NCBI RefSeq assembly: GCF_900100535.1
Contig: NZ_FNDG01000009.1
Span: forward strand, 62,001-126,000
Length of the DNA stretch: 64,000 bases
Source: Phytopseudomonas flavescens
GTDB lineage: Bacteria > Pseudomonadota > Gammaproteobacteria > Pseudomonadales > Pseudomonadaceae
Reading direction: 5' to 3'
The position numbers and the translations under genes were made by a program. The notes under the pieces are model-generated. The model was given only the letters and a program-made list of their open reading frames with translations. It searched no databases and was not told where the DNA came from. Positions within the stretch are counted from its first letter, which is position 1. The number at the start of each line of letters is the position of its first letter. This document shows, piece by piece, positions 1 to 8,282 of the stretch.

Positions 1-739
1 TCACTATCTTGGCATCGTGCTGCCACTGGCCTGGCACCCTCGTAATCGCAACGCACTGATCGTCTGCGACCTGCATCTCGATGCCACGCCGTTGCTGGAC
101 GAAGAGGGCGCAGCACTGCGTCGCCGCCTTTACAGCCGACGTGACCAACTGGCCGAGGGTGAACTGCCAGTGCCGCTCAAGCTCATCCATATCAACCGTT
201 GTCCGGTGGTTGCACCCTTGAGTGTGCTGCGCCCGGAAGACTGCCAGCGGCTGCAACTGGACAAAGCCGATTACTCGTCTCGTGCACAGCGCCTGATCGA
301 CGGTCAGCCGCAGTGGCAGGACAAATTGCCACAGGTATACGAAGAGGACAGTTTTGCCGCTGTCAGTGACCCGGAACAACAGCTATATGACGGTTTTATC
401 GGCGATCGTGACCGCCGACTGTGCGAGCAGGTACGCACCAGCGAGCCACAGCAGTTGGCCACGCAGCGCTGGCCATTCGATGATCAACGGCTACCCGAAC
501 TGCTGTTTCGTTATCGCGCTCGCAACTTTCCAGGCACCCTGAATGCTGAAGAGCAGGCGCGCTGGGAAACGTTGTGTCGGCAACGCCTCAGTCTGCCCGA
601 ATGGGGGGCGCCCAATACATTGGCAAGTTTCGAGGCGGACATGGCGCAATACCTGACTACCGCGACAGATACTCAACGGGCGATACTGAGGGCATGGAGC
701 GCTCATGCGCAGCAGTTGCGCGAGCGCTACGCGCTGTAA
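1..739 (+). CDS. sbcB: Exodeoxyribonuclease I, C-terminal part (5' end outside window)
   Basis: The reading frame is open from the first bases of the window (codons from position 2), so only about the last 245 residues are seen. They match the C-terminal half of bacterial exonuclease I, the 3'-5' single-strand DNA exonuclease used in mismatch repair and recombination. Recognisable family signatures are KLIHINRCPV near the start, LRPEDCQRL, LYDGFIGDRDR, and LLFRYRARNFPGTL near the end. The catalytic DEDDh exonuclease domain lies off the left edge. The gene is convergent with mvaT, and sbcB-mvaT-purU is the gene order at this locus in P. aeruginosa. Identification is confident from motif order; completeness of the N-terminus cannot be judged. 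Confidence 0.93.
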   Translation, partial: HYLGIVLPLAWHPRNRNALIVCDLHLDATPLLDEEGAALRRRLYSRRDQLAEGELPVPLKLIHINRCPVVAPLSVLRPEDCQRLQLDKADYSSRAQRLIDGQPQWQDKLPQVYEEDSFAAVSDPEQQLYDGFIGDRDRRLCEQVRTSEPQQLATQRWPFDDQRLPELLFRYRARNFPGTLNAEEQARWETLCRQRLSLPEWGAPNTLASFEADMAQYLTTATDTQRAILRAWSAHAQQLRERYAL

Positions 740-852
740 GTCAATTGGCCATCAGTGCGATATAACGAGCGCGCTGGCGGAGGAGTTGCTGCTGGCTGCA
801 ACAGGCCGAGTTGGTTTTTCGATGCGGGTGATCGGGATATAACAGCGCCCAT

Positions 853-880
853 AAAAAACGCCAGCGATGCTGGCGTTCTT
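853..880 (-). terminator. Rho-independent terminator of mvaT
   Basis: A 9-bp perfect stem (857-865 with 869-877, AACGCCAGC / GCTGGCGTT) has a 3-base loop. Read on the minus strand it is followed by a T run (A run at 853-858 on the plus strand). It lies 27 bases past the mvaT stop. Confidence 0.85.
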
Positions 881-906
881 CATGGCCTCACAGCCCCGAC
901 CTGGTA

Positions 907-1287
907 TCAGCCGAGCAGGGTCGCCCAACCCTCGACGACGTCGGCGCCCCACTTGGCTTTCCACTCTTTCAGCGTCTTGTGATTGCCACCTTTGGTTTCG
1001 ATGACTTCGCCGGTATTCGGATTCTTGTACTGCTTAACTTTGCGTGCACGCTTGCTGCCAATCGGTGCCGCCTTGGCATTGCGCTGAGCCTTGCTGGCTT
1101 TGGCATCCGGATCCAGAAGCGCGATGATGTCGCGCAGCGATTTCTGGTATTCGCCCATCAGGGTGCGCAGCTTGCCTTCGAACTCCAGTTCTTTCTTCAG
1201 TTTGTCATCTTGCGACAGATTCTTCAGGCGCTCCTGCAGTTCTTTGATGTTTTCTTCGAGGGTACGGTATTCGGTGATCAAGGACAT
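907..1287 (-). CDS. mvaT: H-NS-like xenogeneic silencer MvaT
   Basis: A 126-residue nucleoid protein of the MvaT/MvaU family, the Pseudomonas functional analogue of H-NS, which binds AT-rich DNA and silences horizontally acquired genes. Residues 1-60 are strongly charged and predicted coiled coil for oligomerisation (MSLITEYRTLEENIKELQER). Residues 78-126 form the DNA-binding domain. Arg80 and the Gly-Asn pair in TKGGNHKTLK (about 101-102) correspond to the 'AT-pincer' residues described for P. aeruginosa MvaT (124 aa). The ATG at 1287 was chosen over an in-frame start 11 codons upstream because homology begins with MSLITEY and an AAAGGT ribosome-binding site precedes it. It is flanked by sbcB and purU as in P. 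aeruginosa. Confidence 0.96.
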   Translation of the reverse strand: MSLITEYRTLEENIKELQERLKNLSQDDKLKKELEFEGKLRTLMGEYQKSLRDIIALLDPDAKASKAQRNAKAAPIGSKRARKVKQYKNPNTGEVIETKGGNHKTLKEWKAKWGADVVEGWATLLG

Positions 1288-1338
1288 GTGTTTACCTTTA
1301 ATGCAGGGAGTGGTGACCAAGTGTTGCTTATGGTAGAC

Positions 1339-1363
1339 ACCGGTTAATTATAAGTAAACCGGT
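1339..1363 (-). promoter_or_regulatory. mvaT promoter: TATAAT -10 enclosed by an inverted repeat
   Basis: On the minus strand a consensus -10 TATAAT lies at 1352-1347, about 60 bases upstream of the mvaT start. It is bracketed by the inverted repeat ACCGGTT (1339-1345) and AACCGGT (1357-1363). No strong -35 is evident. The arrangement suggests an operator overlapping the promoter; the regulator is unknown. Confidence 0.45.
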
Positions 1364-1611
1364 TTGTAGTGAAGAGACGTTCATGTTGAAAAGAAGTTGC
1401 AAGCGCTAACAGCAAAAGACCGTGTTATTGGCATTTGAAAACATACGGAATCAATCTGCTCCCGCCCGCGGGTGAGCCGCTTGTTAGCTGGCGTTTGCGG
1501 TATTGCATCGCGCTTTTCCGGTGAGCGGACGCCGGTCGCTCAGTCCGGCTACTGCAGTTTTTCGTTAGTCTGGCTAAAATGCGCGCCTTCGCTATTTCTC
1601 TGGAGTTGTTC

Positions 1612-2463
1612 ATGCGCACTTTTCGGCTGGTCATTGCCTGCCCTGACCGTACCGGCATCGTGGCCAAGGTCAGTAACTTTCTGGCCACCTACAATGGCTG
1701 GATCACCGAGGCCAGCCACCATTCGGACACGCAGAGTGGCTGGTTTTTCATGCGCCATGAAATCCGTGCCGATTCGCTGCCCTTCGACCTGGATGGTTTC
1801 AATCAGGCGTTTTCGCCCATCGCCCGGGAATTCTCCATGGAGTGGCGGATCACCGATTCGGCACAGAAGAAACGCGTGGTACTGATGGCCAGCCGTGAGT
1901 CCCACTGCCTGGCAGACCTGCTGCACCGCTGGCACAGCAATGAACTCGATTGCGATATCCCCTGCGTGATCTCCAACCATGATGACCTGCGCAGCATGGT
2001 CGAATGGCACGGCATTGCGTTCATCCACGTGCCGGTGGACGCGCAGAACAAGCAACCGGCCTTCGACGAGGTCTCGCGCCTAGTCGCGGAGCATCGTGCC
2101 GATGCCATCGTGCTGGCCCGCTACATGCAGATCCTGCCGCCCAAGTTGTGCCAGGACTATGCCCAGCGCGTGATCAACATCCACCACAGCTTCCTGCCGT
2201 CCTTCGTCGGGGCCAAGCCTTACCATCAGGCCTCGCTGCGAGGCGTCAAGCTGATCGGCGCCACGTCCCACTACGTGACCGAGGAGCTGGATGCCGGCCC
2301 GATCATCGAACAGGACGTGGTGCGTGTCAGCCACCGCGAGAGCATCGAAGAAATGGTGCGCCTCGGCAAGGACGTGGAAAAGATGGTGTTGTCCCGCGGT
2401 CTGCGCTATCACTTGGAAGACCGGGTCTTGGTGCACAACAACAAGACCGTTGTGTTCGACTGA
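1612..2463 (+). CDS. purU: Formyltetrahydrofolate deformylase
   Basis: A 283-residue PurU, which hydrolyses 10-formyl-THF to THF and formate; the formate can feed PurT (also in this window, at 60,770). An N-terminal ACT domain spans about 5-80 and starts with MRTFRLVIACPDRTGIVAKV. The formyltransferase-fold domain spans about 88-270. The catalytic Asn-His-Asp set is visible as Asn189 and His191 in INIHHSFLPSF and Asp227 in TEELDAGPII. The ATG at 1612 is preceded by TGGAG at 1601-1605; an in-frame ATG 11 codons earlier has no homology. The CBS protein follows 39 bases downstream in the same direction, probably co-transcribed. Confidence 0.95.
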   Translation: MRTFRLVIACPDRTGIVAKVSNFLATYNGWITEASHHSDTQSGWFFMRHEIRADSLPFDLDGFNQAFSPIAREFSMEWRITDSAQKKRVVLMASRESHCLADLLHRWHSNELDCDIPCVISNHDDLRSMVEWHGIAFIHVPVDAQNKQPAFDEVSRLVAEHRADAIVLARYMQILPPKLCQDYAQRVINIHHSFLPSFVGAKPYHQASLRGVKLIGATSHYVTEELDAGPIIEQDVVRVSHRESIEEMVRLGKDVEKMVLSRGLRYHLEDRVLVHNNKTVVFD

Positions 2464-2502
2464 TCCAGTCGACCCGATGCTCGAATAAGGGAGCCCGCGC
2501 TC

Positions 2503-2925
2503 ATGCTCAAGTCCGTCAAAGTGCGTGATTACATGACCCGTCACGTGGTCACCTTCCAGGCCGACACCGACCTGTTCACGGCCATCAACAGATTGCTTGA
2601 ACAGCGTATTTCCGGCGCGCCGGTGGTCGACGACCACGAGCGCCTGGTCGGCCTGCTGTCGGAGGGCGACTGCCTGCGCGGCATTCTTCAGGGGGCCTAT
2701 TACGAGTCGACCGGCGGCACTATCGGCTCCTACATGACCACCAACGTCGAGACCACCTCACCGGAAGCCGACATCATCGAGGTGGCCGAGCGTTTCCTGA
2801 AGGGGCGGCGCCGACGTTTCCCGGTCGTCGAGGGGGGCAAGCTGGTCGGTCAGATCAGCCGCCACGATGTGCTGCTGGCGATGAAGGAGTTCGCCCAGCA
2901 TGAACAGGGCCATCCCAGGGGCTGA
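2503..2925 (+). CDS. CBS-domain protein
   Basis: A 140-residue protein made of two CBS motifs (about 8-62 and 77-132), together one Bateman module. Such modules bind adenosine nucleotides and act as energy or ionic sensors. Typical signatures are VRDYMTRHVVTF at the start of repeat 1, GAPVVDDHERLVGLLSEGD at its end, and FPVVEGGKLVGQISRHDVL at the end of repeat 2. No other catalytic domain is attached, so the partner is unknown. It follows purU by 39 bases with AAGGGAG upstream of the start, and a 59-codon ORF begins six bases after its stop. Function beyond ligand sensing is not recognisable. Confidence 0.88.
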   Translation: MLKSVKVRDYMTRHVVTFQADTDLFTAINRLLEQRISGAPVVDDHERLVGLLSEGDCLRGILQGAYYESTGGTIGSYMTTNVETTSPEADIIEVAERFLKGRRRRFPVVEGGKLVGQISRHDVLLAMKEFAQHEQGHPRG

Positions 2926-2930
2926 TCCCG

Positions 2931-3110
2931 ATGAGTGACGATGAAGCCCACGCACCCGGCACGGCAACACCCCCTCCCACCGTGGGAGAGGGGTGCGTGC
3001 GGCGTTACGACCCGCAGGCGTTGAGCGAAGAGGATGGCGCCGAGTTCACGGGCGCCGAGGCGTTGTGGCAGCGCCTGCAGCGTGAGCGCGACGCTACGCC
3101 GGACAGGTAG
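2931..3110 (+). CDS. Small acidic hypothetical protein (59 aa)
   Basis: A short open frame begins 5 bases after the CBS gene stop and runs to TAG at 3108-3110. The product has a proline-rich low-complexity segment (about 9-17), then a charged, probably helical segment containing TGAEALWQRLQRERDATPDR. It has no signal peptide or membrane segment. Position at the end of the purU-CBS transcription unit, just before a terminator-like hairpin, supports it being real. Function is unknown, and it could instead be non-coding 3' sequence. Confidence 0.5.
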   Translation: MSDDEAHAPGTATPPPTVGEGCVRRYDPQALSEEDGAEFTGAEALWQRLQRERDATPDR

Positions 3111-3130
3111 CGGGTCGAATATCCACCAGG

Positions 3131-3160
3131 AAGGGTGCCAATGGCGCCCTTTCTGGTTTT
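3131..3160 (+). terminator. Probable terminator after the purU-CBS unit
   Basis: A 9-bp stem with one G-T pair (3131-3139 with 3143-3151, AAGGGTGCC / GGCGCCCTT) and an AAT loop is followed by a short T-rich tail (TCTGGTTTT). It lies between the convergent small ORF and chemoreceptor gene, so it may serve both. Confidence 0.6.
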
Positions 3161-3168
3161 CTGCGCGA

Positions 3169-5064
3169 TCAGATACGGAAGCTGCCGACCAGATGGGTCA
3201 GACGAGCCGCCTGTTGCTCCAGGTCCGCGCAGGCCCGCAGGGTGGCCTGGAGGTTTTCCAGGCCTTCCTGATTGAGGGTGTTGATTTCCGTGATGTCCAT
3301 GTTCAACGCCTCGATCACCGAGGTCTGCTCTTCGGTGGCGGTCGCCACCGACTGGTTCATGCCATCGATCTCGCCGATGCGCACGGTGACGCTGCCCAGG
3401 CGGTCGCCGGCCTGGTTGGCGACCGCCACGCTTTGCTCGCTGTAATGCTGGCTCTCGGTCATGGTGGTGACCGACTCCCGGGAGCCGACCTGCAGCTCTT
3501 CGATCATCTTCTCGATTTCCTGCGCCGACTCCTGGGTGCGGTGGGCGAGGTTGCGCACCTCGTCGGCGACCACGGCGAAGCCCCGCCCCGCCTCACCGGC
3601 GCGGGCGGCTTCGATGGCGGCGTTGAGGGCGAGCAGGTTGGTCTGCTGGGAGATGCTCTTGATCACCTCGAGGATCTGCCCGATGTCCACGGTCTTGCCG
3701 TTGAGCATCTCGATCTTGGCGCGGGCGTCGATTACCTTGCTCGACAGCTCGGTCATGGATTTGATCGCCTGCTGCACCACCTTGCCGCCATCCTCGGCTT
3801 GCAGGCGCGCGTCCGAGGCCTGATTGGAAGCGTCCGCGGCATTGCGGGCGATTTCCTGAGCGGCGGCGCCGAGCTGGTTGATCGCTGCGGCGACGCTGTT
3901 GGTACGGCTGGCCTGTTCGTCCGAGTTGACGATGGACGAGTTGGACGCGTTGACCACCAGCTTGGCGACCTCGTTGACCTGGGCAGTGGCCGAGGACACC
4001 TCGCGAATGGACGCGTGGATACGTTCGACGAAACGATTGAACGAATTGGCCAGGGCGCCGAATTCGTCGTTGGACTGGATGGCCAGGCGTTTGGTCAGGT
4101 CGCCTTCACCACGGGCGATGTCTTCCATGGCCTTGCCCATGGTGGTCAGCGGCCGCATCAGGACGCGGATCAGCACGCCGAGCAGGGCGATGATCAGTGC
4201 CACGGCAACCAGCGTGGCGATGGCCGCGGACAGGCGGAATTCATTCAGCTCGGCGTAGGCCAGGTTCTTGTCGATGGAGAGCCCCACGTACCACTGCACA
4301 TCGGGCAGGCCCTTGACCGGGGCGAAGGTCAGCAGCCGATCCTGGCCATCCTGCTCGACCTCGGTCAGTTTGCTGTCGAGGCCGATGCTGGTGTTGGGAT
4401 AGAGGTCGCGCAGGTTCTTCATTACCAGGTCGGCTTGGTGATGAACCAGTACGGTACCGTCCTTGCTGACCAGGAAGGCGTAACCCAGATCACCGAGCTC
4501 GATGGCGTTGATGATCTTGACCAACGTATCCAGGCTGACATCGCCGCCGGCAATGCCGAACGGCTTGCCGTCTGCGCCACGCACCGGTGCGATTGGCGAG
4601 ATCACCAGCGAGTTGGTGATCTGGTCGACATAGGGGGCGGTGAGAATCGTGCGGTTGGCCTTGGCGGTGTCCTGGTACCAGGGGCGTGTGCGTGGGTCGT
4701 AGCCGGCCGCCATCTGCGTGGGCGGGCTGGACAGGAAGCGCCCGTTGTCCTGCAGGCCGATATAGGTGGAGAGAAAGGCGTTCTTGTACACGGGGCGGGA
4801 AATGACGTCCTGCAGGTTGCCGGCGGCGATCGCCAGCTCCAGGTTCTGCGCCAGGCTCTCGACCAGCAGGATGCGCCCCGACAACCAGCTTTCGATATTG
4901 CCTGCCGCGGCATCGCTGGCCTGGCTCAGGTTGCTCTGAAGCGTCTCCTCGATACTGTTACGCTGGCGGCTGTCGTTGTAGAGGCTGAACAGGGCGAAGG
5001 CGACCGTGACCACCAGGGTGGCGGCCAGCAGGATCTTGTGGCTGAACTGCAGGTTTCTCGTCAT
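3169..5064 (-). CDS. Methyl-accepting chemotaxis protein, PctA/B/C-like amino-acid receptor
   Basis: A 631-residue transmembrane chemoreceptor: TM1 about 10-30, periplasmic double-Cache sensor about 35-275, TM2 about 285-307, HAMP about 308-360, then a long signalling helix pair with the conserved hairpin tip [20 protein letters not shown]. The sensor holds the amino-acid binding signature Y-x4-R-x-W-Y (YDPRTRPWY), a Tyr 15 residues later (APYVDQ) and an Asp about 30 residues beyond it (GGDVSLD), as in P. aeruginosa PctA/B/C, which sense L-amino acids. It ends with GSFRI, so there is no CheR-tethering pentapeptide. The start at 5064 gives [15 protein letters not shown], typical of the family; upstream in-frame codons lack homology. 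The ligand range is inferred. Confidence 0.93.
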   Translation of the reverse strand: MTRNLQFSHKILLAATLVVTVAFALFSLYNDSRQRNSIEETLQSNLSQASDAAAGNIESWLSGRILLVESLAQNLELAIAAGNLQDVISRPVYKNAFLSTYIGLQDNGRFLSSPPTQMAAGYDPRTRPWYQDTAKANRTILTAPYVDQITNSLVISPIAPVRGADGKPFGIAGGDVSLDTLVKIINAIELGDLGYAFLVSKDGTVLVHHQADLVMKNLRDLYPNTSIGLDSKLTEVEQDGQDRLLTFAPVKGLPDVQWYVGLSIDKNLAYAELNEFRLSAAIATLVAVALIIALLGVLIRVLMRPLTTMGKAMEDIARGEGDLTKRLAIQSNDEFGALANSFNRFVERIHASIREVSSATAQVNEVAKLVVNASNSSIVNSDEQASRTNSVAAAINQLGAAAQEIARNAADASNQASDARLQAEDGGKVVQQAIKSMTELSSKVIDARAKIEMLNGKTVDIGQILEVIKSISQQTNLLALNAAIEAARAGEAGRGFAVVADEVRNLAHRTQESAQEIEKMIEELQVGSRESVTTMTESQHYSEQSVAVANQAGDRLGSVTVRIGEIDGMNQSVATATEEQTSVIEALNMDITEINTLNQEGLENLQATLRACADLEQQAARLTHLVGSFRI

Positions 5065-5184
5065 GGCATCTTGCGTCCGGAGGTGTCTGGAATCAGTCTT
5101 TGCGAGGCGGCCGAAAACGGCGCGCAACGGCTTGGAAGGGTGTACGGCGCTGCGACCTGTTTCGGCAGCAGCCTGGCAAAGCTT

Positions 5185-5312
5185 TAGGGTTCGTAGAGGC
5201 TTGCGCCCGACTGCGCCGCGACGTTCGGCGGCTTGCATGAGCCCGCGAGAAACGCGTGAGCGCGGCAAAACCGGCCCGGCCAGTGGTGGCGCGGCAGTCC
5301 CAACAGATCCTA
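5185..5312 (+). repeat. Degenerate copy of the TAGGGTCTGTTG-type MITE
   Basis: The segment between the chemoreceptor and the yjgR-like gene starts TAGGGTTCGTAG and ends CAACAGATCCTA, resembling the terminal repeats of the 267-bp element at 23,553. Inside, 5237-5281 aligns with 23,639-23,683 at about 39 of 45 bases by eye. It ends 18 bases before the next start codon and so forms that gene's leader. Confidence 0.55.
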
Positions 5313-5330
5313 TTACAAGGAGATGGCATT

Positions 5331-6815
5331 ATGCCTGTGAGTGCACAAATCGTTCTGGGCGCTGGCGACGCTGGCCAGGCAGTGGGCCAGTCATTGCATC
5401 TTGCCAACCGCCATGGCCTCATCGCGGGGGCCACCGGAACCGGCAAGACCGTGACGCTGCAGCGCCTGATCGAGAGCTTCAGCGAGGCCGGCGTGGCGGT
5501 CTTCGCCGCCGATGTGAAGGGAGATCTGTGTGGCCTGGGCGCCGCCGGCGCGCCTCAGGGCAAGGTTGCCGAGCGCATCGCCAGCATGCCCTGGCTGGCG
5601 CACAGCCCGACAGCCTATCCGCTCAGCCTGTGGGATGTGTATGGGCAAAGCGGCCATCCGCTGCGCACTACCCTGAGCGAAATGGGCCCGCTTCTGCTCG
5701 GTGCGCTGCTGGAACTCACCGACAGCCAGCAGGCGGCGCTGTATGCCGCGTTCAAGGTGGCCGACCGCGAAGGCCTGCTGCTGCTCGACCTGAAGGATCT
5801 CAAGGCCCTGCTGACCCATCTGAAGGAGCAGCCGCAGGTGCTGGGGGCCGACAGCGCACTGTTCACCAATGCCTCAGCCCAGGCCCTGTTACGGCGCCTG
5901 GCCAGCCTCGAACAGCAGGGCGGTGAGGCGCTGTTCGGCGAGCCGGCGCTGCAACTCGCAGACATCCTGCAGCCGGATCGTGATGGCCGCGGGCGCATTC
6001 ACCTGCTCGATGCCAGCCGCCTGGTGCACGAAGCGCCAAAGGTCTATGCGACCTTTCTGCTCTGGCTGCTGGCAGAACTCTTCGAGCAACTACCCGAGCG
6101 CGGGGATGCGGATAAACCAATCCTGGCGCTGTTTTTCGACGAGGCCCATCTGCTTTTCGCCGGCACGCCAAAGGCCCTGCAGGCGCGGCTGGAGCAGGTG
6201 GTGCGGCTGATCCGTTCGAAGGGCGTGGGCGTGTATTTCGTCACCCAGTCGCCGGGGGATCTGCCGGACGCTGTCCTGGCGCAGCTCGGCCTGCGTATCC
6301 AGCACGGCTTGCGGGCCTTCACCACCCGGGAGCAGAAGGCGCTGCGGGCGGTGGCCGATGGCTTCCGGCCCAACCCGGCGTTCGATTGCCTGGCGGTGCT
6401 GACCGAGCTGGGGATCGGCGAAGCCCTGGTGGGCACCCTGGAAGACAAGGGCACGCCGGCGATGGTGCAGCGTGTTGCCATCGCCCCGCCGCAATCGCGT
6501 ATCGGGCCGTTGCAAGCAGGTGAGCGCGATGGCCTGATTCGCCAATCGCCGCTGGCCGGTCGCTACGACAAGGCGTTCGACCGGGAGTCGGCCTACGAGA
6601 TCCTCACCGCGCGAGCGACCCAGGCGAGCGAGCACGTGCAAGCGGGCGAGGCACCACCTTCCACGGTCAGCGTGGCCGGCGAGTTCCTCGGCGGGTTGGC
6701 CGGGCAGGCAATGAAAAGCGCCATGCGCCAGGTCGCCAATCAACTCGGTCGGCAACTGGTTCGCGGTGTGCTGGGGTCTTTGCTGGGCGGCAAGCCCACG
6801 TCGAAACGACGCTGA
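5331..6815 (+). CDS. HerA-like ATPase of the DUF853/YjgR family
   Basis: A 494-residue P-loop ATPase. Walker A is GATGTGKTVTLQ (about residues 32-43), Walker B is LALFFDEAHLLF near 265, and the sensor region is VYFVTQSPGDLPD. This is the 'helicase HerA-like C-terminal' family (E. coli YjgR), related to FtsK/HerA pumps, with no established function. The C-terminal tail is glycine/basic-rich (GSLLGGKPTSKRR). The ATG at 5331 has a good AAGGAG ribosome-binding site at 5317-5322; an in-frame ATG 25 codons upstream lies in repeat DNA and is rejected. No partner nuclease (NurA) is adjacent, which argues against a classic HerA-NurA end-resection role. Confidence 0.88.
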   Translation: MPVSAQIVLGAGDAGQAVGQSLHLANRHGLIAGATGTGKTVTLQRLIESFSEAGVAVFAADVKGDLCGLGAAGAPQGKVAERIASMPWLAHSPTAYPLSLWDVYGQSGHPLRTTLSEMGPLLLGALLELTDSQQAALYAAFKVADREGLLLLDLKDLKALLTHLKEQPQVLGADSALFTNASAQALLRRLASLEQQGGEALFGEPALQLADILQPDRDGRGRIHLLDASRLVHEAPKVYATFLLWLLAELFEQLPERGDADKPILALFFDEAHLLFAGTPKALQARLEQVVRLIRSKGVGVYFVTQSPGDLPDAVLAQLGLRIQHGLRAFTTREQKALRAVADGFRPNPAFDCLAVLTELGIGEALVGTLEDKGTPAMVQRVAIAPPQSRIGPLQAGERDGLIRQSPLAGRYDKAFDRESAYEILTARATQASEHVQAGEAPPSTVSVAGEFLGGLAGQAMKSAMRQVANQLGRQLVRGVLGSLLGGKPTSKRR

Positions 6816-6869
6816 ACACTGCACCGTCGGCGGCGTGCCAGTGCGTGCCCGCCGGCATCGGCCAGTTGG

Positions 6870-7100
6870 TCAGGCGCTTTCGATTCTGGCTTCTTCCTTG
6901 CTGGACAAGTCCTTCTCGATCTTCTCGATTTCTTTATCGAATGCCTGATCGAGCAGGCTGGCTCGCTTGCGCCACGGCTTGCGCTCCGGATCCGGTTGGG
7001 CGGCGTAAGTGATGACCTCTCCGCCGTATACATCCTTGTAACGCTGCGCCTGGCGCTCGAGTTCGTCGCGCAGTTCGTCTTTCGTCACGATAGTACCCAT
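6870..7100 (-). CDS. Small charged hypothetical protein (76 aa)
   Basis: A 76-residue soluble protein beginning MGTIVTKDELRDELERQAQR, rich in Lys, Glu and Arg, with predicted long helices at 5-25 and 50-70 (LDQAFDKEIEKIEKDL) separated by a short segment with YGGEVITYAA. It has no signal peptide or known domain. The start at 7100 is chosen because the 30 in-frame codons upstream have a non-coding look. No clear Shine-Dalgarno sequence is present. Convergent with the yjgR-like gene. I believe similar short proteins occur in other Pseudomonas, but no function can be given. Confidence 0.7.
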   Translation of the reverse strand: MGTIVTKDELRDELERQAQRYKDVYGGEVITYAAQPDPERKPWRKRASLLDQAFDKEIEKIEKDLSSKEEARIESA

Positions 7101-7277
7101 GGTTTTTGATAGGAGGCGGGCGACAACGTAAGACCAGGCGGTCTCACTGATACGGTCGCCACGTCGGTTCGAAGCGTTTACTCCCGGCAAAGTTCCGGCA
7201 ACTGACGTCCAGTGCAGCTGGAAATCCCCGAGGGTGGCGGCCGATTATCGTCAAAGTACACCGAAAGTCCAGCACCG

Positions 7278-8168
7278 TTACCGGATGTTGCGATCCGCGC
7301 TGAACGCGCGGTACTGCAGGCTGAACGCCAGGCTGTGGCTCTCTCCCCTGTGTAGCAGCACTAGCCCGGGCTTGCCTGGCATATGGTGGGCATCCACCGG
7401 GTGGCTGACCGGCTCGAAGCAGAAGAAGGGCAAGCGCTCAGGGCAGAACAACAGGTACAGGTCACTGCCTTCGGCGCTGATCTCGAGGCTGTAGCCGGCG
7501 TCGGGCTGGAGGATCCGCGCCTGGCCGTTCCAGTCCGTGAAGGCGTTGTCGGTGTGCTGCACCGGAAGATCACGCTCTTGGTTGAAGTCCCAGTGCTCGG
7601 GCAGTTCGCTCAGTTGCGTTGGCAGGCTGTTCGCGTCGCAATTCCAGACCTGCCCCGCACTGGCTTGCAGGCGGGTAGCCGGCGTGCGTGGGAAGTACGG
7701 ATGCAGGCCCAGGCCATGCCACACCGGGGTGTCGGCCATGTGGGTGACCTGCAGGCGAATGTCCAGGCGCCCATCGTGCAGGCGAATCCGCTGCTCTGCG
7801 ACATAGGCGAAGGGGGTCTGGCTGTCGAGGCGTAGCAGGGCCGAATCGTCGCTGTGCTCGATCACCTGCCAGGCCTGCTGCCAGGCGCTGCCATGGATCG
7901 GCAGCGCCGAGTTGTCGGCATTGGCCGCCAGCGCGAGCCAGCCTTGCGGGTTGTCGAAGCCGCCACCGGTGATGCGGTTCGACCAGGGGGCCAGGGGGTA
8001 GCAGCCGAGCCTACGGGCACTGCCGGCCTGCAAGGCTTGCTGGTCTGCATGACGCAGCAAGGGTTGGCCACTGTCCTTGATCGTCCAGTTGGCGATGCTG
8101 CCGCCGGTTTGTGGCGCCAAGGTCAGGCGGGTGAGGCGATCCTGCAGGTGCAAGGTGTCGAGCGGCAT
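7278..8168 (-). CDS. Aldose 1-epimerase (galactose mutarotase family)
   Basis: A 296-residue GalM-fold protein that should interconvert alpha and beta anomers of an aldose or uronic acid. Family residues are recognisable: LAPWSNRITGG with the sugar-binding Asn-Arg (about 60-66), GLGLHPYFPR with a catalytic-type His near 155, and CFEPVSHPVDAHH with the Glu general base near 248. It diverges from the GntR regulator (114-bp gap) and shares with it the operator-like site at 8223-8235. In the hexuronate island it would speed anomerisation of galacturonate/glucuronate to the form oxidised by uronate dehydrogenase; this role is inferred from position. Confidence 0.88.
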   Translation of the reverse strand: MPLDTLHLQDRLTRLTLAPQTGGSIANWTIKDSGQPLLRHADQQALQAGSARRLGCYPLAPWSNRITGGGFDNPQGWLALAANADNSALPIHGSAWQQAWQVIEHSDDSALLRLDSQTPFAYVAEQRIRLHDGRLDIRLQVTHMADTPVWHGLGLHPYFPRTPATRLQASAGQVWNCDANSLPTQLSELPEHWDFNQERDLPVQHTDNAFTDWNGQARILQPDAGYSLEISAEGSDLYLLFCPERLPFFCFEPVSHPVDAHHMPGKPGLVLLHRGESHSLAFSLQYRAFSADRNIR

Positions 8169-8222
8169 GGTGGGGTACCTGTGCAGTTAAGCAGTCATGT
8201 GCCGGAGATAAACGAACCACGT

Positions 8223-8235
8223 GTCATCATACAAC
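8223..8235 (-). promoter_or_regulatory. Predicted hexuronate-regulon operator (site a)
   Basis: On the minus strand this reads GTTGTATGATGAC and fits GTTGTNNKAYRAC. It sits in the divergent gap between the epimerase and the gntR regulator. A larger inverted repeat CATCATA (8225-8231) / TATGATG (8245-8251) overlaps it, consistent with a FadR-type dimer site used for autoregulation. Confidence 0.55.
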
Positions 8236-8282
8236 TGCCTGATATATGATGCAGTTCGGCCACCCAGACGATAACGATTGCT

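Noticed and set aside
3034..5187. 717-codon open frame on the plus strand opposite the chemoreceptor
   Set aside because: It is the high-GC antisense shadow of the receptor gene; the translation is low in complexity (His, Gly, Asp, Val rich) with no domain.
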